Source of the DNA: Chryseobacterium sp. OV279 | GTDB taxonomy: Bacteria; Bacteroidota; Bacteroidia; Flavobacteriales; Weeksellaceae | NCBI RefSeq assembly: GCF_900128945.1 | Contig: NZ_FQUD01000003.1 | Coordinates: 868,001-932,000, forward strand | DNA: 64,000 nucleotides | Direction of reading: 5' to 3' | In this document: positions 50,912 through 59,075 of the stretch, in pieces | How positions within the stretch are numbered: position 1 is the first letter of the stretch | Layout of the letters: each line of letters starts with the position of its first letter | Program-made: the position numbers and the translations under genes | Notes under the pieces: model-generated | What the model was told of the DNA's origin: nothing | The model's database searches: none | The model's input: only the letters and a program-made list of their open reading frames with translations

Positions 50912-51121
50912 TTAATGATGATAGATATGAACAACCACGTCTCCTGAACCAGGGCACTGTTCACCATTGACATCACCAAGATAGTTTGCTAATTGATCCA
51001 ATGACATATGGTTAGCAATTGTTTGGCTAACTTGAACAACTTTTCCACAAGATGTTCTGAAAGGGAATGCAGAAACTAAACCTGCTAAGAATAAAGTTCC
51101 TAATAAAATTGTTTTTTTCAT
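50912..51121 (-). CDS. Small secreted Cys-containing protein, partner of GLPGLI gene
   Basis: 69-aa precursor with a signal peptide (MKKTILLGTLFLAGLVSA) leaving a mature peptide of about 50 residues with two cysteines (TSCGKVVQVSQ and GEQCPGSGDVVVHIYHH). It could form one disulphide. The middle (ANHMSLDQLANYLGDVNG) is helical. No family recognised. Its place directly upstream of a GLPGLI gene suggests a functional pair. The ATG at 51121 is well placed after an AT-rich leader. Confidence 0.65.
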   Translation of the reverse strand: MKKTILLGTLFLAGLVSAFPFRTSCGKVVQVSQTIANHMSLDQLANYLGDVNGEQCPGSGDVVVHIYHH

Positions 51122-51480
51122 AATCGTTTTTTTTAATGATTAGCAATTAATTTTAAAAAAATCATTTTAAAAATATACAATAAATCAAAACAGGTAAGAA
51201 TTATTTTATTATGTTAAATATCTGATTTACAAATATTTACATAACTTGATAAAATTCATTAAAAAAAATAAATGGGATTCATAATACTCAAAAAGATAAT
51301 TATAAAAGAATTTAAAATAATAGAATAAATTATTTTTTTAAAGAGTAAAAATAGCTCAAGAAATTGATCAAACTTTAATCAATATCAAATCCAAGGCTCT
51401 TGGTATAGAGTCTCAAAGAATATGAGAAGAATCCGGAATCAATGAGTGAATTGATGTATTAACGAAAGAAGTAAATAAAC
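51122..51480. other. 359-bp AT-rich intergenic region
   Basis: Strongly AT-rich on the left (upstream region of the small secreted gene). The right part (about 51355-51480) has a plus-strand frame with two in-frame TGA stops (reading AQEIDQTLINIKSKALGIESQRI then EESGINE), which might be a decayed gene, but I cannot name it. Confidence 0.4.
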
Positions 51481-52272
51481 CTACTTTTGTCTTCCTCTTA
51501 AGCTATACACCATCGGGATTTTATTTCCTATGTGTGCAATTCTCCATTTTCCTTTTTCAAACTCGTCCAGATGGCTAAAACATGGATAGGGTGACCAGTC
51601 AAATTCCTGAAAGATTTCCAGCTCAATTTGATGGTTGATCAGATTTTGAAGGACTTCGCCCAGAGAATGGTTCCACATCACGTATTCCTGAATAATATCG
51701 GCAGATCTGTCAGCGTAAGTGCCTTCAAAGGTTTCTACAATGGGCTTTTCATTAAAATAATTGTAGGCTACTTTGGTAAAATCATCATCGAACATCCAAA
51801 CTGCCGGATGGAATTCTGCCATGACAAATTTCCCGCCAGGCTTTAGAAAATGACTGATCACACCAGCCCATTGATCAAGATCAGGCAGCCAGCCTATGGT
51901 TCCGTAGCTGGTATACACAATATCAAATTTCTGATCCAGAATATCCGGAAGACTGTAAACATCCGAGCAAATAAATTTGGTTTCGGTCCCGCATTGTTGG
52001 GCAAGATTTTTTCCGGCCTCAATGGCTTTATCCGAAAGATCAATTCCGGTGACCTCCGCTCCCATTCTTGAAAGCGAAATAGAGTCCTGACCAAAATGAC
52101 ACTGCAGGTGCAGAACACTTTTTCCTTTTATATCTCCTAATAGCTCCAGTTCTATGGAGTTGAGAGAGGTTCTTCCTTTTAAAAATTCATCAACAAAATA
52201 GAAATCCGATTTCAAATGCGGGTCTACTTTGGCATTCCAGGAATTTTTGTTGATTTCCAGGTAATTTTCCAT
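51481..52272 (-). CDS. Class I SAM-dependent methyltransferase
   Basis: 263-aa Rossmann-fold methyltransferase. Motif I is VLHLQCHFGQDSISLSRMGAEVTGIDLSDKAIE (about 53-85), then FDIVYTSYGTIGWLPDLDQW and the LKPGGKFVMAEFHP block with motif III. The Gly-rich motif has CHFGQD in place of the common GxGxG, as seen in ubiE-like relatives in Bacteroidota. No insertion suggesting RNA or DNA specificity, so the substrate is a small molecule or unknown. Likely monocistronic. Confidence 0.85.
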   Translation of the reverse strand: MENYLEINKNSWNAKVDPHLKSDFYFVDEFLKGRTSLNSIELELLGDIKGKSVLHLQCHFGQDSISLSRMGAEVTGIDLSDKAIEAGKNLAQQCGTETKFICSDVYSLPDILDQKFDIVYTSYGTIGWLPDLDQWAGVISHFLKPGGKFVMAEFHPAVWMFDDDFTKVAYNYFNEKPIVETFEGTYADRSADIIQEYVMWNHSLGEVLQNLINHQIELEIFQEFDWSPYPCFSHLDEFEKGKWRIAHIGNKIPMVYSLRGRQK

Positions 52273-52356
52273 GGTTTTATTATTTTCGACAAATATACCT
52301 AATGTTTCTAAATCTTATAATGGGGATTTATTAAGGTTAACTTTAAACCTTAAAAA

Positions 52357-53001
52357 TTAAATTTTGGGAATAACGATAGACGTATAAGGACTATAAAGCT
52401 CCCACCCCATCGATTGATAAAGACTTCTCCCCACTTCGGTAGCTACTAAAAAATTATTTGAAATACCTTTTGATACAGCTACTTTTTCAAGTTCCTGCAT
52501 CAAAAAAGTACCGAGACCTTTTCTTTGGTGCTTCTCTTCTGTTATAATTCTGTCGTAAACAGCGAGATCATCTACCATCACAACACGGCCGACACAAGCC
52601 AGTTCATCGTTTTCCGCAATGATTTTAATGACTGTTGTGGAATTGTATTTTTCAGATTCAATCCGGTAGCCTTTGCATAGGTTTGCAACCTTAACCTTCA
52701 TAGGTCCGAAACAGGACATCATGTAACCGGGAGGCTGTATTACCCATTGATCAGGTACTTTATTTTTCACTTCATCCGGAGAAGCACAAACTTTGAGGTA
52801 GATCCAGTGTTCGTCAATTTGTTTTGAAAGTTCGATAAAATCATCATTCAACTCAGAAAAAATATATCTTATTTTTTGCTTTTCCTCTCCTACTTCTACT
52901 TTAAAGCCTGATTTATACCGTACCGGAAGAGGAAGCTGCCTTGACAGTGACCATGCTTTCAGCCATTTCTCTACAATATCATGAGATACTTTATCAGCCA
53001 T
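52357..53001 (-). CDS. GNAT family N-acetyltransferase
   Basis: 214-aa acetyltransferase. The C-terminal GNAT core has ELACVGRVVMVDDLAVYDRIITEEKHQRKGLGTFLMQELEKVA, with the acetyl-CoA pyrophosphate loop RKGLG near 160, then the LVATEVGRSLYQSMGWELYSPYTSIV end. The N-terminal 100 residues are a divergent extension starting KVSHDIVEKWLKAWSLSRQLPLPVRY. Acceptor unknown. Sixteen bases downstream of the PH/SHOCT series, so it may be the last gene of that transcript. Confidence 0.85.
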   Translation of the reverse strand: MADKVSHDIVEKWLKAWSLSRQLPLPVRYKSGFKVEVGEEKQKIRYIFSELNDDFIELSKQIDEHWIYLKVCASPDEVKNKVPDQWVIQPPGYMMSCFGPMKVKVANLCKGYRIESEKYNSTTVIKIIAENDELACVGRVVMVDDLAVYDRIITEEKHQRKGLGTFLMQELEKVAVSKGISNNFLVATEVGRSLYQSMGWELYSPYTSIVIPKI

Positions 53002-53016
53002 GATTATGGATTATAT

Positions 53017-53850
53017 TTATGAAAGCTGGCCCAGAAGTTTCTTTTTCTGCTCTGCAAATTCCTGTTCGGTTAAGATTCCGTTTTCCCTTAATTTCCCCAG
53101 TTTTTCAAGTTGCTCAAAAATAAGATTCGATGCTACTTCTTTTGTTTCCGGCGTCTCTTTCGGTGTTTTATTTTGATTATAAATTTTATGGATGAAGTCG
53201 TAAAAGCGTTCTCCATCCAGCCTGTCACAGAAACATTCGAACTCAACAATTTTATCCTGTGTATGCAGTTTAATAACCGGAGATATGGAATTGTTTACAA
53301 AACTTACTTGACTGATGGTTTCGTTTGGATATTCATTTACTTTTACCGGTGCAAACATAGCTTTCGACACAGAAACAATTCTCTTGGGAGTCACCAAAAG
53401 CATTCCTGCATCTACCGTTTTTATGAACTGAGCATCAGTGGCGGCCAGAATAACCTCATCTATGGCAAGAATGTGAGGCAGTTCTTTGATTTCGCCTTTT
53501 GCAAACATAGAGAGATTGGCTCCTACCTGCTCCAATTGATATTTTATTTCTTTCAATCTTCTTTTGTAAAGATCCCGGGACATTTCATTAGAGGCAAAAA
53601 CCACCATACTTTCTATTTTATTTTCCTGAGGTTGTTCAGTTGTTTCCGGTTGTATTGTACCTGTTTCTACAAGATTTTTAATATCCCGGATGCTGAATGT
53701 ATTGAGATTATACAGAAGTTCCTGATGGATACTGCTTACTTTATCCAGACATTTGTTGCAGAGATTTCCGCCGTCCGAAAGTTTATTTTCGCCGAGAAGC
53801 GTGTCTATTGACGTCAGTTCAGCACTGCATAATGCACAGATATTGCTCAT
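53017..53850 (-). CDS. Zinc ribbon, PH and SHOCT domain protein (paralogue 1)
   Basis: 277-aa cytoplasmic protein. N-terminal zinc ribbon CALC...CNKC (about 5-36: ICALCSAELTSIDTLLGENKLSDGG, then LCNKCL), similar to DUF4428. A bacterial PH-like domain (about 120-235: DEVILAATDAQFIKTVDAGMLLVTPKRIVSVSK) follows. The last 35 residues are a SHOCT domain (LEKLGKLRENGILTEQEFAEQKKKLLGQL). First of four tandem genes sharing the PH/SHOCT layout. PH domains of this sort bind membranes or proteins. The role here is unknown. Confidence 0.82.
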   Translation of the reverse strand: MSNICALCSAELTSIDTLLGENKLSDGGNLCNKCLDKVSSIHQELLYNLNTFSIRDIKNLVETGTIQPETTEQPQENKIESMVVFASNEMSRDLYKRRLKEIKYQLEQVGANLSMFAKGEIKELPHILAIDEVILAATDAQFIKTVDAGMLLVTPKRIVSVSKAMFAPVKVNEYPNETISQVSFVNNSISPVIKLHTQDKIVEFECFCDRLDGERFYDFIHKIYNQNKTPKETPETKEVASNLIFEQLEKLGKLRENGILTEQEFAEQKKKLLGQLS

Positions 53851-53862
53851 TGTATGGTCTTT

Positions 53863-54786
53863 TTAAAGTTTAGCCAGAAGCTTTTTCTTCTGTTCTGCAA
53901 ATTCTTCTTCCGTCAGAACCCCCATTTCCCGAAGTTTGCCCAGTCTTTCAAGCTGTTCAAAAATCAAGGAAGGTGCTGCTTTTTGTTCAGAATTCTGATG
54001 GGGTTTAGGAGGCTGCTGTACAACTTGTTGTTGTTGTTGTTGTTGTTGTTGTGCCTGCATCTGCTGTATTCTGATTTGATCTTCAGAACGTCCGATATAA
54101 TTCTGTATGGCATCGTGGAAATTTTTTGCAGCACTTTTTATATACAGCTTAAATTCAGCAGTGAAGCCGGGGGTGTATACCTTTAGCGTTGAGGATATCA
54201 GACTGGTATCATGTTCTACCGAACTTACTTTTTGCAGTAAAAATTCGTTTTCAAAGACTCCTCCGAAAAATTTCTTATCAACGAAAATAATTCTTCTCTC
54301 GGTGGAAACCACAATCCCTTCCAGATTATTATGAAGGTATTTTCCTTCTGCAATGGCAATAAGTCTTTCATTTTCATCAAGGACATTCACAAGTTCCTCT
54401 ACCTCACTATTTACAAAAAGACTAAGCTTAGCGCCCGTTGCTACGATCTGATCTTTAATTTCATCCAATCTGCTAGGCTCATCCGGTGTATACGTGAACT
54501 GAATACTTTGGGATGGGGTTTCAACGATCCTTGGCTGGGCAATCTGTATAGTTTCAAATGATTCAGTTTCGATGGCCATTTCCGGTTCGCTTCCTTCATT
54601 CAGGACCATACTTCTTATTTGAACAATACTGTAGTTACCCAGGTCTGACACCAGGTCTTTATTGATATTGGTGGCTTTATTGAGACATTTATTGCAGAGA
54701 ACTCCTCCGTCGGAAAGTTTATTTTCGCCTAATAGCGTATCCATGGATGTGAGTGTACTTCCGCATAAAGCGCATTCAGTGTTCAT
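53863..54786 (-). CDS. Zinc ribbon, PH and SHOCT domain protein (paralogue 2)
   Basis: 307-aa close paralogue of the 53017-53850 product with the same order: zinc ribbon (CALCGSTLTSMDTLLGENKLSDGG, LCNKCL), PH domain (LVNVLDENERLIAIAEGKYLHNNLEGIVVSTERRIIFVDK), SHOCT tail (LERLGKLREMGVLTEEEFAEQKKKLLAKL). Between PH and SHOCT lies a poly-Gln stretch of nine CAA codons (TTG repeat on the plus strand, 54025-54051), a potentially unstable triplet repeat. Spacing to the next gene in the series is 12 bases. Confidence 0.82.
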   Translation of the reverse strand: MNTECALCGSTLTSMDTLLGENKLSDGGVLCNKCLNKATNINKDLVSDLGNYSIVQIRSMVLNEGSEPEMAIETESFETIQIAQPRIVETPSQSIQFTYTPDEPSRLDEIKDQIVATGAKLSLFVNSEVEELVNVLDENERLIAIAEGKYLHNNLEGIVVSTERRIIFVDKKFFGGVFENEFLLQKVSSVEHDTSLISSTLKVYTPGFTAEFKLYIKSAAKNFHDAIQNYIGRSEDQIRIQQMQAQQQQQQQQQVVQQPPKPHQNSEQKAAPSLIFEQLERLGKLREMGVLTEEEFAEQKKKLLAKL

Positions 54787-54877
54787 TTGGTTTTATGTTT
54801 AATAGTTTAAGGATTAATGCTCAGTAATGTTTGCATTAACCCAAATTACAACTTTGTATTTATAGTGAAAAATAATA

Positions 54878-55387
54878 TTACAATTTTTCAAGTAGTTTTT
54901 TCTTTTGTGATGAAAATTCTTCCTCTGTCAAGATTCCACCTTGTCTTAATTTTCCGAGCTGTTCCAATAAAACGAAAACAGATTCTTCATGATCATTTTC
55001 TTCTTCTGCGATATCCTCTCTATTGCCAAATATAAAAGTATTCACCTTTTTATTAAATTGTGATGCCATCATTTCATCAACTTTTCCAATTCCGAAAACT
55101 TTATCATCTGTATATACAGAGACCATCTCCTGAGGTTCAAGGTAATTGATTAAGGTAATTTTTTCGTGAGGAATTACATCTATAAAATCTGTTCCGATTC
55201 CTTTTAAAATTAACCGCTGATTGGTAGATAGAAGAAAAACCGCATTATAATCATAAATTCCATCGATGATATGAATAATATTTTCACTTTCCATCAGAAA
55301 ATCAGAAAAGTTACTCATTTCTGATTGTGCCCATGAAAAAAGATCGGGATTTATTTTTCTGATCTGATATTGTATATTTTCCATCAT
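54878..55387 (-). CDS. PH and SHOCT domain protein (paralogue 3, no zinc ribbon)
   Basis: 169-aa protein lacking the N-terminal zinc ribbon. It begins with the PH-like segment (NIIHIIDGIYDYNAVFLLSTNQRLILKGIGTDFIDVIPHEKITLINYL) and ends in a SHOCT domain (LEQLGKLRQGGILTEEEFSSQKKKLLEKL). It belongs with its tandem neighbours, and is more diverged than the two zinc-ribbon members. Five bases separate it from paralogue 4 upstream, so these two are translated from one message. Confidence 0.78.
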   Translation of the reverse strand: MMENIQYQIRKINPDLFSWAQSEMSNFSDFLMESENIIHIIDGIYDYNAVFLLSTNQRLILKGIGTDFIDVIPHEKITLINYLEPQEMVSVYTDDKVFGIGKVDEMMASQFNKKVNTFIFGNREDIAEEENDHEESVFVLLEQLGKLRQGGILTEEEFSSQKKKLLEKL

Positions 55388-55392
55388 CCCTT

Positions 55393-55929
55393 TTAGAGCT
55401 TTTCCATGAGTTTTTTCTTCTGTGCAGCGAATTCTTCTTCCGTTAAAACTCCACTGTCCTTAAGTCTTCCCAACTGTTCCAATTGATCTAAAACGGTAGG
55501 TTCAGATTTATTCTGGAAATATTCCTTAGGACGGGCCATGAAGTCTCTTACCTTTTCACAAAACAGTTCTGCATAATATTTCCCGACATTATCGATCTCC
55601 AGAACATTATCTGAGATATGAATGTCTATGGAAGCCAGCATCAATGACTTTTCATATTGTATGGAACTTACTTTATCATAAGAAAAATCTTCTACCTTTA
55701 GTCCATACATGAATTCTTTATCCACAAAAATCAATCTTCTTTCGGTTGCCACCAAAACAATGTGGTGATTGGTCAATTTATTTCTTCCTTCAATCAGATA
55801 CACCAGTTTTTCGTCTTCCGAAAGCACGTCCGGCAATGCATGAATTTCTTTTCTGGCAAAAATGGTAGGATTGATGTCTAAGGTTTCCAACTCATCTTTT
55901 ATTTGATCAAGTCTTGATTTTTCGCTCAT
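55393..55929 (-). CDS. PH and SHOCT domain protein (paralogue 4, no zinc ribbon)
   Basis: 178-aa protein. It starts MSEKSRLDQIKDELETLDINPTIFARKEIHALPDVLSEDEKLVYLIEGRNKLTNHHIVLVATERRLIFVDKEF, the same PH-like fold as in paralogues 1 and 2, and ends in a SHOCT domain (LEQLGRLKDSGVLTEEEFAAQKKKLMEKL). First gene of the four. The frame extends upstream to 55992 but the ATG at 55929 matches the start of the homologous region. Confidence 0.8.
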   Translation of the reverse strand: MSEKSRLDQIKDELETLDINPTIFARKEIHALPDVLSEDEKLVYLIEGRNKLTNHHIVLVATERRLIFVDKEFMYGLKVEDFSYDKVSSIQYEKSLMLASIDIHISDNVLEIDNVGKYYAELFCEKVRDFMARPKEYFQNKSEPTVLDQLEQLGRLKDSGVLTEEEFAAQKKKLMEKL

Positions 55930-56038
55930 TATTAGTTTTTTATAAATGGGACATATTACAAATTTAATTTTTTTTAAAATACGGAAAACCATAAGGCTGG
56001 TATTTTACACCTAATTATTTTTGAATAAAATTTTTATC

Positions 56039-56329
56039 ATGGCACTAATTACAAAAACCGATCTTTATTTTACAGACTATTCCTGGAGTGCAATAGAACC
56101 CGATGATCCAAGGGTGACCGGTGAACCCGACAGCACTTTACTAAACAGAAAAGAAGGCTATGAAATTCTTTATTTCATCAATAAACTCAGTGATATCTGG
56201 AGTTTACAAAATAAATTGTCAGCTATAAAAATTGAAAAAATGATAAGGTTCGAAGTTCCATCCAACATACACAGTCAGTTGAATATTCGAACTTGGATTC
56301 ATGATAACTGGAATGAAAGCAGATTTTAA
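56039..56329 (+). CDS. Hypothetical protein, 96 aa
   Basis: Small acidic-to-neutral cytoplasmic protein (MALITKTDLYFTDYSWSAIEPDDPRVTGEPDSTLLNRKEGYEILYFINKL...). No signal peptide or membrane helix, rich in aromatic residues. I do not recognise a family. The ORF begins at a TTG (56021), and the ATG at 56039 is a more likely start. It is divergent from the PH/SHOCT genes and convergent with hisS through a bidirectional terminator. Confidence 0.6.
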   Translation: MALITKTDLYFTDYSWSAIEPDDPRVTGEPDSTLLNRKEGYEILYFINKLSDIWSLQNKLSAIKIEKMIRFEVPSNIHSQLNIRTWIHDNWNESRF

Positions 56330-56335
56330 AAATTA

Positions 56336-56375
56336 CAAAAAAAGCATTACCAGGTTGGTAATGCTTTTTTTTATG
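56336..56375. terminator. Bidirectional terminator between the 96-aa gene and hisS
   Basis: Stem AAAGCATTACCA/TGGTAATGCTTT (56341-56352, 56356-56367), A run before and T run after. Confidence 0.9.
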
Positions 56376-56387
56376 TTTTCCCAGATA

Positions 56388-57737
56388 TTATCCTAAAAAT
56401 TCTTCCTGAGAAAGCGTTTTCTGCTCTCCTGCTGTAAGATCTTTAAAAGTAACTGTTCCGTTTTTTATTTCCTCTTCTCCCAAGAACACCAGGTTTTTAA
56501 TTCCTTTCTTCTCGGCGTAGGTAAACTGTTTATTCAGTTTTGCATTTTCAGGGTAAAGTTCTGCAGAGATTCCTTTTTGTCTCAACTGCATAATCAGTTT
56601 CAAAGCGTCTACAGTTCCTTCTCCGCCGAAATTAGCAAACAGATATTCTACCTGAGTGGTAGCTTCTTCAGGAAAAAGATTAAGTTCTTCCATGACCAGA
56701 TACACCCTGTCCAGACCGAACGAAATCCCGATTCCCGGAATGTTCTTCACTCCGAATACTTCAGTAAGGTTGTCATATCTTCCGCCGCCGCCGATAGATC
56801 CCATCGCTACCTCATCTGCTTTTACTTCGAAGATAGCTCCGGTGTAATAATCCAGACCTCTCGCCAGTGTAATATTGAATACAAGATTCTGCATATCTAC
56901 ACCAAGATTCAGAGACTGTGTCAGAACATATTCCAGTTCTTCCACTCCTTTCAGTCCAATTTCACTGTCTGCAAACTTCTCTTTCAGTTGAAGAAGGTTT
57001 TCCAGGGCATCATCCGATTGGTTAAATAAAAATTCTAATTTATCTATAGACTCCTGAGAAATTTCTCTCTCTAATAACTCCTTCACCACACCTTCTTTCC
57101 CGATCTTATCAAGTTTGTCCAGGGCCACTGTAAATTCAATCAGTTTATCCGTAATACCCGCATATTCTGCAAGACCGGAAAGGATCTTTCTGTTGTTCAT
57201 ATGAATGGTAACAGGAATTTTAAGATCAGAAAACGATTTCAGATACAACTGAACCAGATCTACTTCCTGTAAAAGGCTTTCGCTTCCCACTACATCGGCA
57301 TCACATTGGTAAAACTCTCTGAATCTACCTTTCTGTGGACGGTCTGCTCTCCAAACCGGCTGGATTTGATAACGTTTGTAAGGAAAAGTCAGTTTCCCAT
57401 GATTCATCGCTACGAATCTTGCAAAAGGTACCGTAAGGTCATAACGAAGGGCTTTGTCTGAAATTTGGGAGATTAGTTTCTGATGGTTTTTATTATCCCA
57501 GTCTTCCTGATTCACTTTTGAAGCATACTCTCCTGAATTTAAAATTTTAAAAATCAGTCGGTCACCTTCTTCCCCGTACTTTCCTGTCAAAGTAGAAAGA
57601 TTTTCAAAGCTTGGTGTTTCCAATGGCTGAAATCCGAACAATTCGAAATTATTCTGTAATATATTGATGATATATTTTCTTCTGGAAACTTCCTGTGCTG
57701 TAAAATCTCTCGTTCCTTTTGCTAAACTTGGCTTCAT
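56388..57737 (-). CDS. hisS: Histidyl-tRNA synthetase
   Basis: 449-aa class II aminoacyl-tRNA synthetase that charges tRNA-His. KGTRDFTAQEVSRRKYIINIL at the start, class II motif 2 near FPYKRYQIQPVWRADRPQKGRFREFYQCDADVVG, the histidine signature LVFNITLARGLDYYTGAIFEV, and motif 3 IPGIGISFGLDRVYLVM. C-terminal anticodon-binding domain begins at about 345. Normal length. Preceded by a consensus promoter. Confidence 0.96.
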   Translation of the reverse strand: MKPSLAKGTRDFTAQEVSRRKYIINILQNNFELFGFQPLETPSFENLSTLTGKYGEEGDRLIFKILNSGEYASKVNQEDWDNKNHQKLISQISDKALRYDLTVPFARFVAMNHGKLTFPYKRYQIQPVWRADRPQKGRFREFYQCDADVVGSESLLQEVDLVQLYLKSFSDLKIPVTIHMNNRKILSGLAEYAGITDKLIEFTVALDKLDKIGKEGVVKELLEREISQESIDKLEFLFNQSDDALENLLQLKEKFADSEIGLKGVEELEYVLTQSLNLGVDMQNLVFNITLARGLDYYTGAIFEVKADEVAMGSIGGGGRYDNLTEVFGVKNIPGIGISFGLDRVYLVMEELNLFPEEATTQVEYLFANFGGEGTVDALKLIMQLRQKGISAELYPENAKLNKQFTYAEKKGIKNLVFLGEEEIKNGTVTFKDLTAGEQKTLSQEEFLG

Positions 57738-57762
57738 TTGCTGTATGTCATTTTGATATATG

Positions 57763-57795
57763 CAAAAATAGGGAATTGAAAGGACTTTTCCGAAA
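57763..57795 (-). promoter_or_regulatory. Promoter of hisS
   Basis: Minus strand: TTTC (57795-57792), 21-base spacer, TATTTTTG (57770-57763), 25 bases before the ATG. Same layout as the promoter at 5076-5108. Confidence 0.55.
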
Positions 57796-57797
57796 CA

Positions 57798-57828
57798 TAA
57801 AAAACTGAGGAAAGAATCTTCCCCAGTC
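57798..57828 (-). terminator. Terminator of the HRDC protein gene
   Basis: Stem arms ACTG(A)GGAA-type and CCC(C)AGT with small mismatches, followed on the minus strand by a U run (AAAAAA at 57799-57804). Confidence 0.6.
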
Positions 57829-57860
57829 TTCGATGGATTATCATCATTAAGTCCGAAAAA

Positions 57861-58316
57861 TCAGACGCTTTCAAGGATTTCTAAAATCTCTTCACCATAA
57901 TTTTCAATCTTATGTTTTCCGAAACCTTTGATGTCAAGCAATTCTTCTTTTTTCACAGGCTTATACTTGGCCACAGACATCAGTTCTTTATTACTCGCGA
58001 TAAAATAAATGGGGAGATTCTGTTCTTTCGCCTTCTCTGATCTCCAGTATTTCAGGGCATCTAAAATTTTTTCTTCATCTGAGTTTAAGACATCATTATC
58101 TGCAGAGTACTTAACTGCTTTTGGCTCTTTCACAACATTTTTAGCGGCTTTAGCCTCTTCAAAATACAGGACCACGGACCAATAACATTCATCATTTACA
58201 AAAGCGGTTTCCACTTTTATAATTTCGTTTACTTCCAGGAAATCATCAAGCATTCTTTGATCTTTATAGAGAAATTCTTCCGGAAGTCTGATTTTAAAAA
58301 CTTTTACTTTCATCAT
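57861..58316 (-). CDS. HRDC domain protein
   Basis: 151-aa protein whose C-terminal 75 residues are an HRDC domain (LDALKYWRSEKAKEQNLPIYFIASNKELMSVAKYKPVKKEELLDIKGFGKHKIENYGEEILEIL), a nucleic-acid-binding module found in RecQ helicases and RNase D. The N-terminal part (VKVFKIRLPEEFLYKDQRMLDDFLEV...) lacks helicase or nuclease motifs. It may be an accessory protein in DNA or RNA repair. Located 15 bases downstream of ssb on the same strand: probable operon, which supports a DNA-metabolism role. Confidence 0.82.
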   Translation of the reverse strand: MMKVKVFKIRLPEEFLYKDQRMLDDFLEVNEIIKVETAFVNDECYWSVVLYFEEAKAAKNVVKEPKAVKYSADNDVLNSDEEKILDALKYWRSEKAKEQNLPIYFIASNKELMSVAKYKPVKKEELLDIKGFGKHKIENYGEEILEILESV

Positions 58317-58330
58317 TTGTGTTTTTAAAA

Positions 58331-58663
58331 TTATTTACTCCCCAATAGCAGGATTTCATCGATTCTGATCTCTGTAATATATCGCTTTACACCATCCTTA
58401 TCATCATACGATCTGTAGATAAGCTTTCCTTCAATAGCAATTTCTTTTCCTTTCGGTACATATTTCTGAAGGATCTCAGCTGTTTTTCCGAAAGCAATCA
58501 GATTGTGCCATTGTGTTTCTTCTACTTTTTCACCTTTCGCATTGGTATAATGATCGCTGGTGGCTAAAGACACGCTTGCTTTTACGCTTCCGCTTTCGAA
58601 GTTTACGGTTTCAACTTCTTTTCCTGTGTAACCAATTAATGTTACTTTGTTTCTTAGTGACAT
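58331..58663 (-). CDS. ssb: Single-stranded DNA-binding protein
   Basis: 110-aa SSB, shorter than the usual 150-180. It contains the complete OB fold (MSLRNKVTLIGYTGKEVETVNFESGSVKASVSLATSDHYTNAKGEKVEETQWHNLIAFGKTAEILQKYVPKGKEIAIEGKLIYRSYDDKDGVKRYITEIRIDEILLL) but lacks the Gly-rich linker and acidic C-terminal tip that recruits partner proteins. So it is probably a secondary, not the main replicative, SSB. Co-directional with the HRDC gene downstream. Confidence 0.92.
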   Translation of the reverse strand: MSLRNKVTLIGYTGKEVETVNFESGSVKASVSLATSDHYTNAKGEKVEETQWHNLIAFGKTAEILQKYVPKGKEIAIEGKLIYRSYDDKDGVKRYITEIRIDEILLLGSK

Positions 58664-59075
58664 AGCTTTAAAATTTTTAAGATTAATAATTCAGATAAGA
58701 GACGTTCACTTTCTTTCTCAAATCTCTGTTGCAAAGATTGTCACAGCACACTGGCTTAGTCGGTTATAAACTATTTAAATTCATTTGTATTCGTTTGTTG
58801 TCGAATAATTTTCATCTGGTTTTTTTAAAATTATTCCATTAAGTATGTCGTTAAAATCTATTTTGTTTGTAATTGAAAAAAAATTGTGATTATTTTTTAA
58901 TTCAGGGATAAAAATTTAATATCTATTTCCAGTCATTAAATTTTTAAAATATTATCGCCATTTTCTTTAATTATTCTCATCATAGCAATGAGCAAAAAAC
59001 ATCTGAAAAGAATACAATGTATGGTTTTACCCGTTTTCAAACGGATAATTCCGTACCTTTGAGGAAATATCATCT
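58664..59075. other. 412-bp divergent intergenic region
   Basis: AT-rich region between ssb and the arginase-like gene. No gene or clear repeat, apart from the palindrome and -7 box close to the right end (59031-59061). Long enough for a small RNA, but I see no terminator-plus-promoter pair to support one. Confidence 0.5.
59031..59061 (+). promoter_or_regulatory. Palindrome and -7 box before the arginase-like gene
   Basis: Perfect 14-bp palindrome CCGTTTTCAAACGG-type arms CCGTTT/AAACGG (59031-59044), then TACCTTTG (59054-59061), 14 bases before the ATG at 59076. The palindrome sits where a regulator would touch the promoter spacer. Confidence 0.5.

Noticed and set aside
51355..51480. Small gene or pseudogene upstream of the methyltransferase
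   Set aside because: About 40 codons with two in-frame TGA stops and no recognisable family. Mentioned only as a possible remnant.
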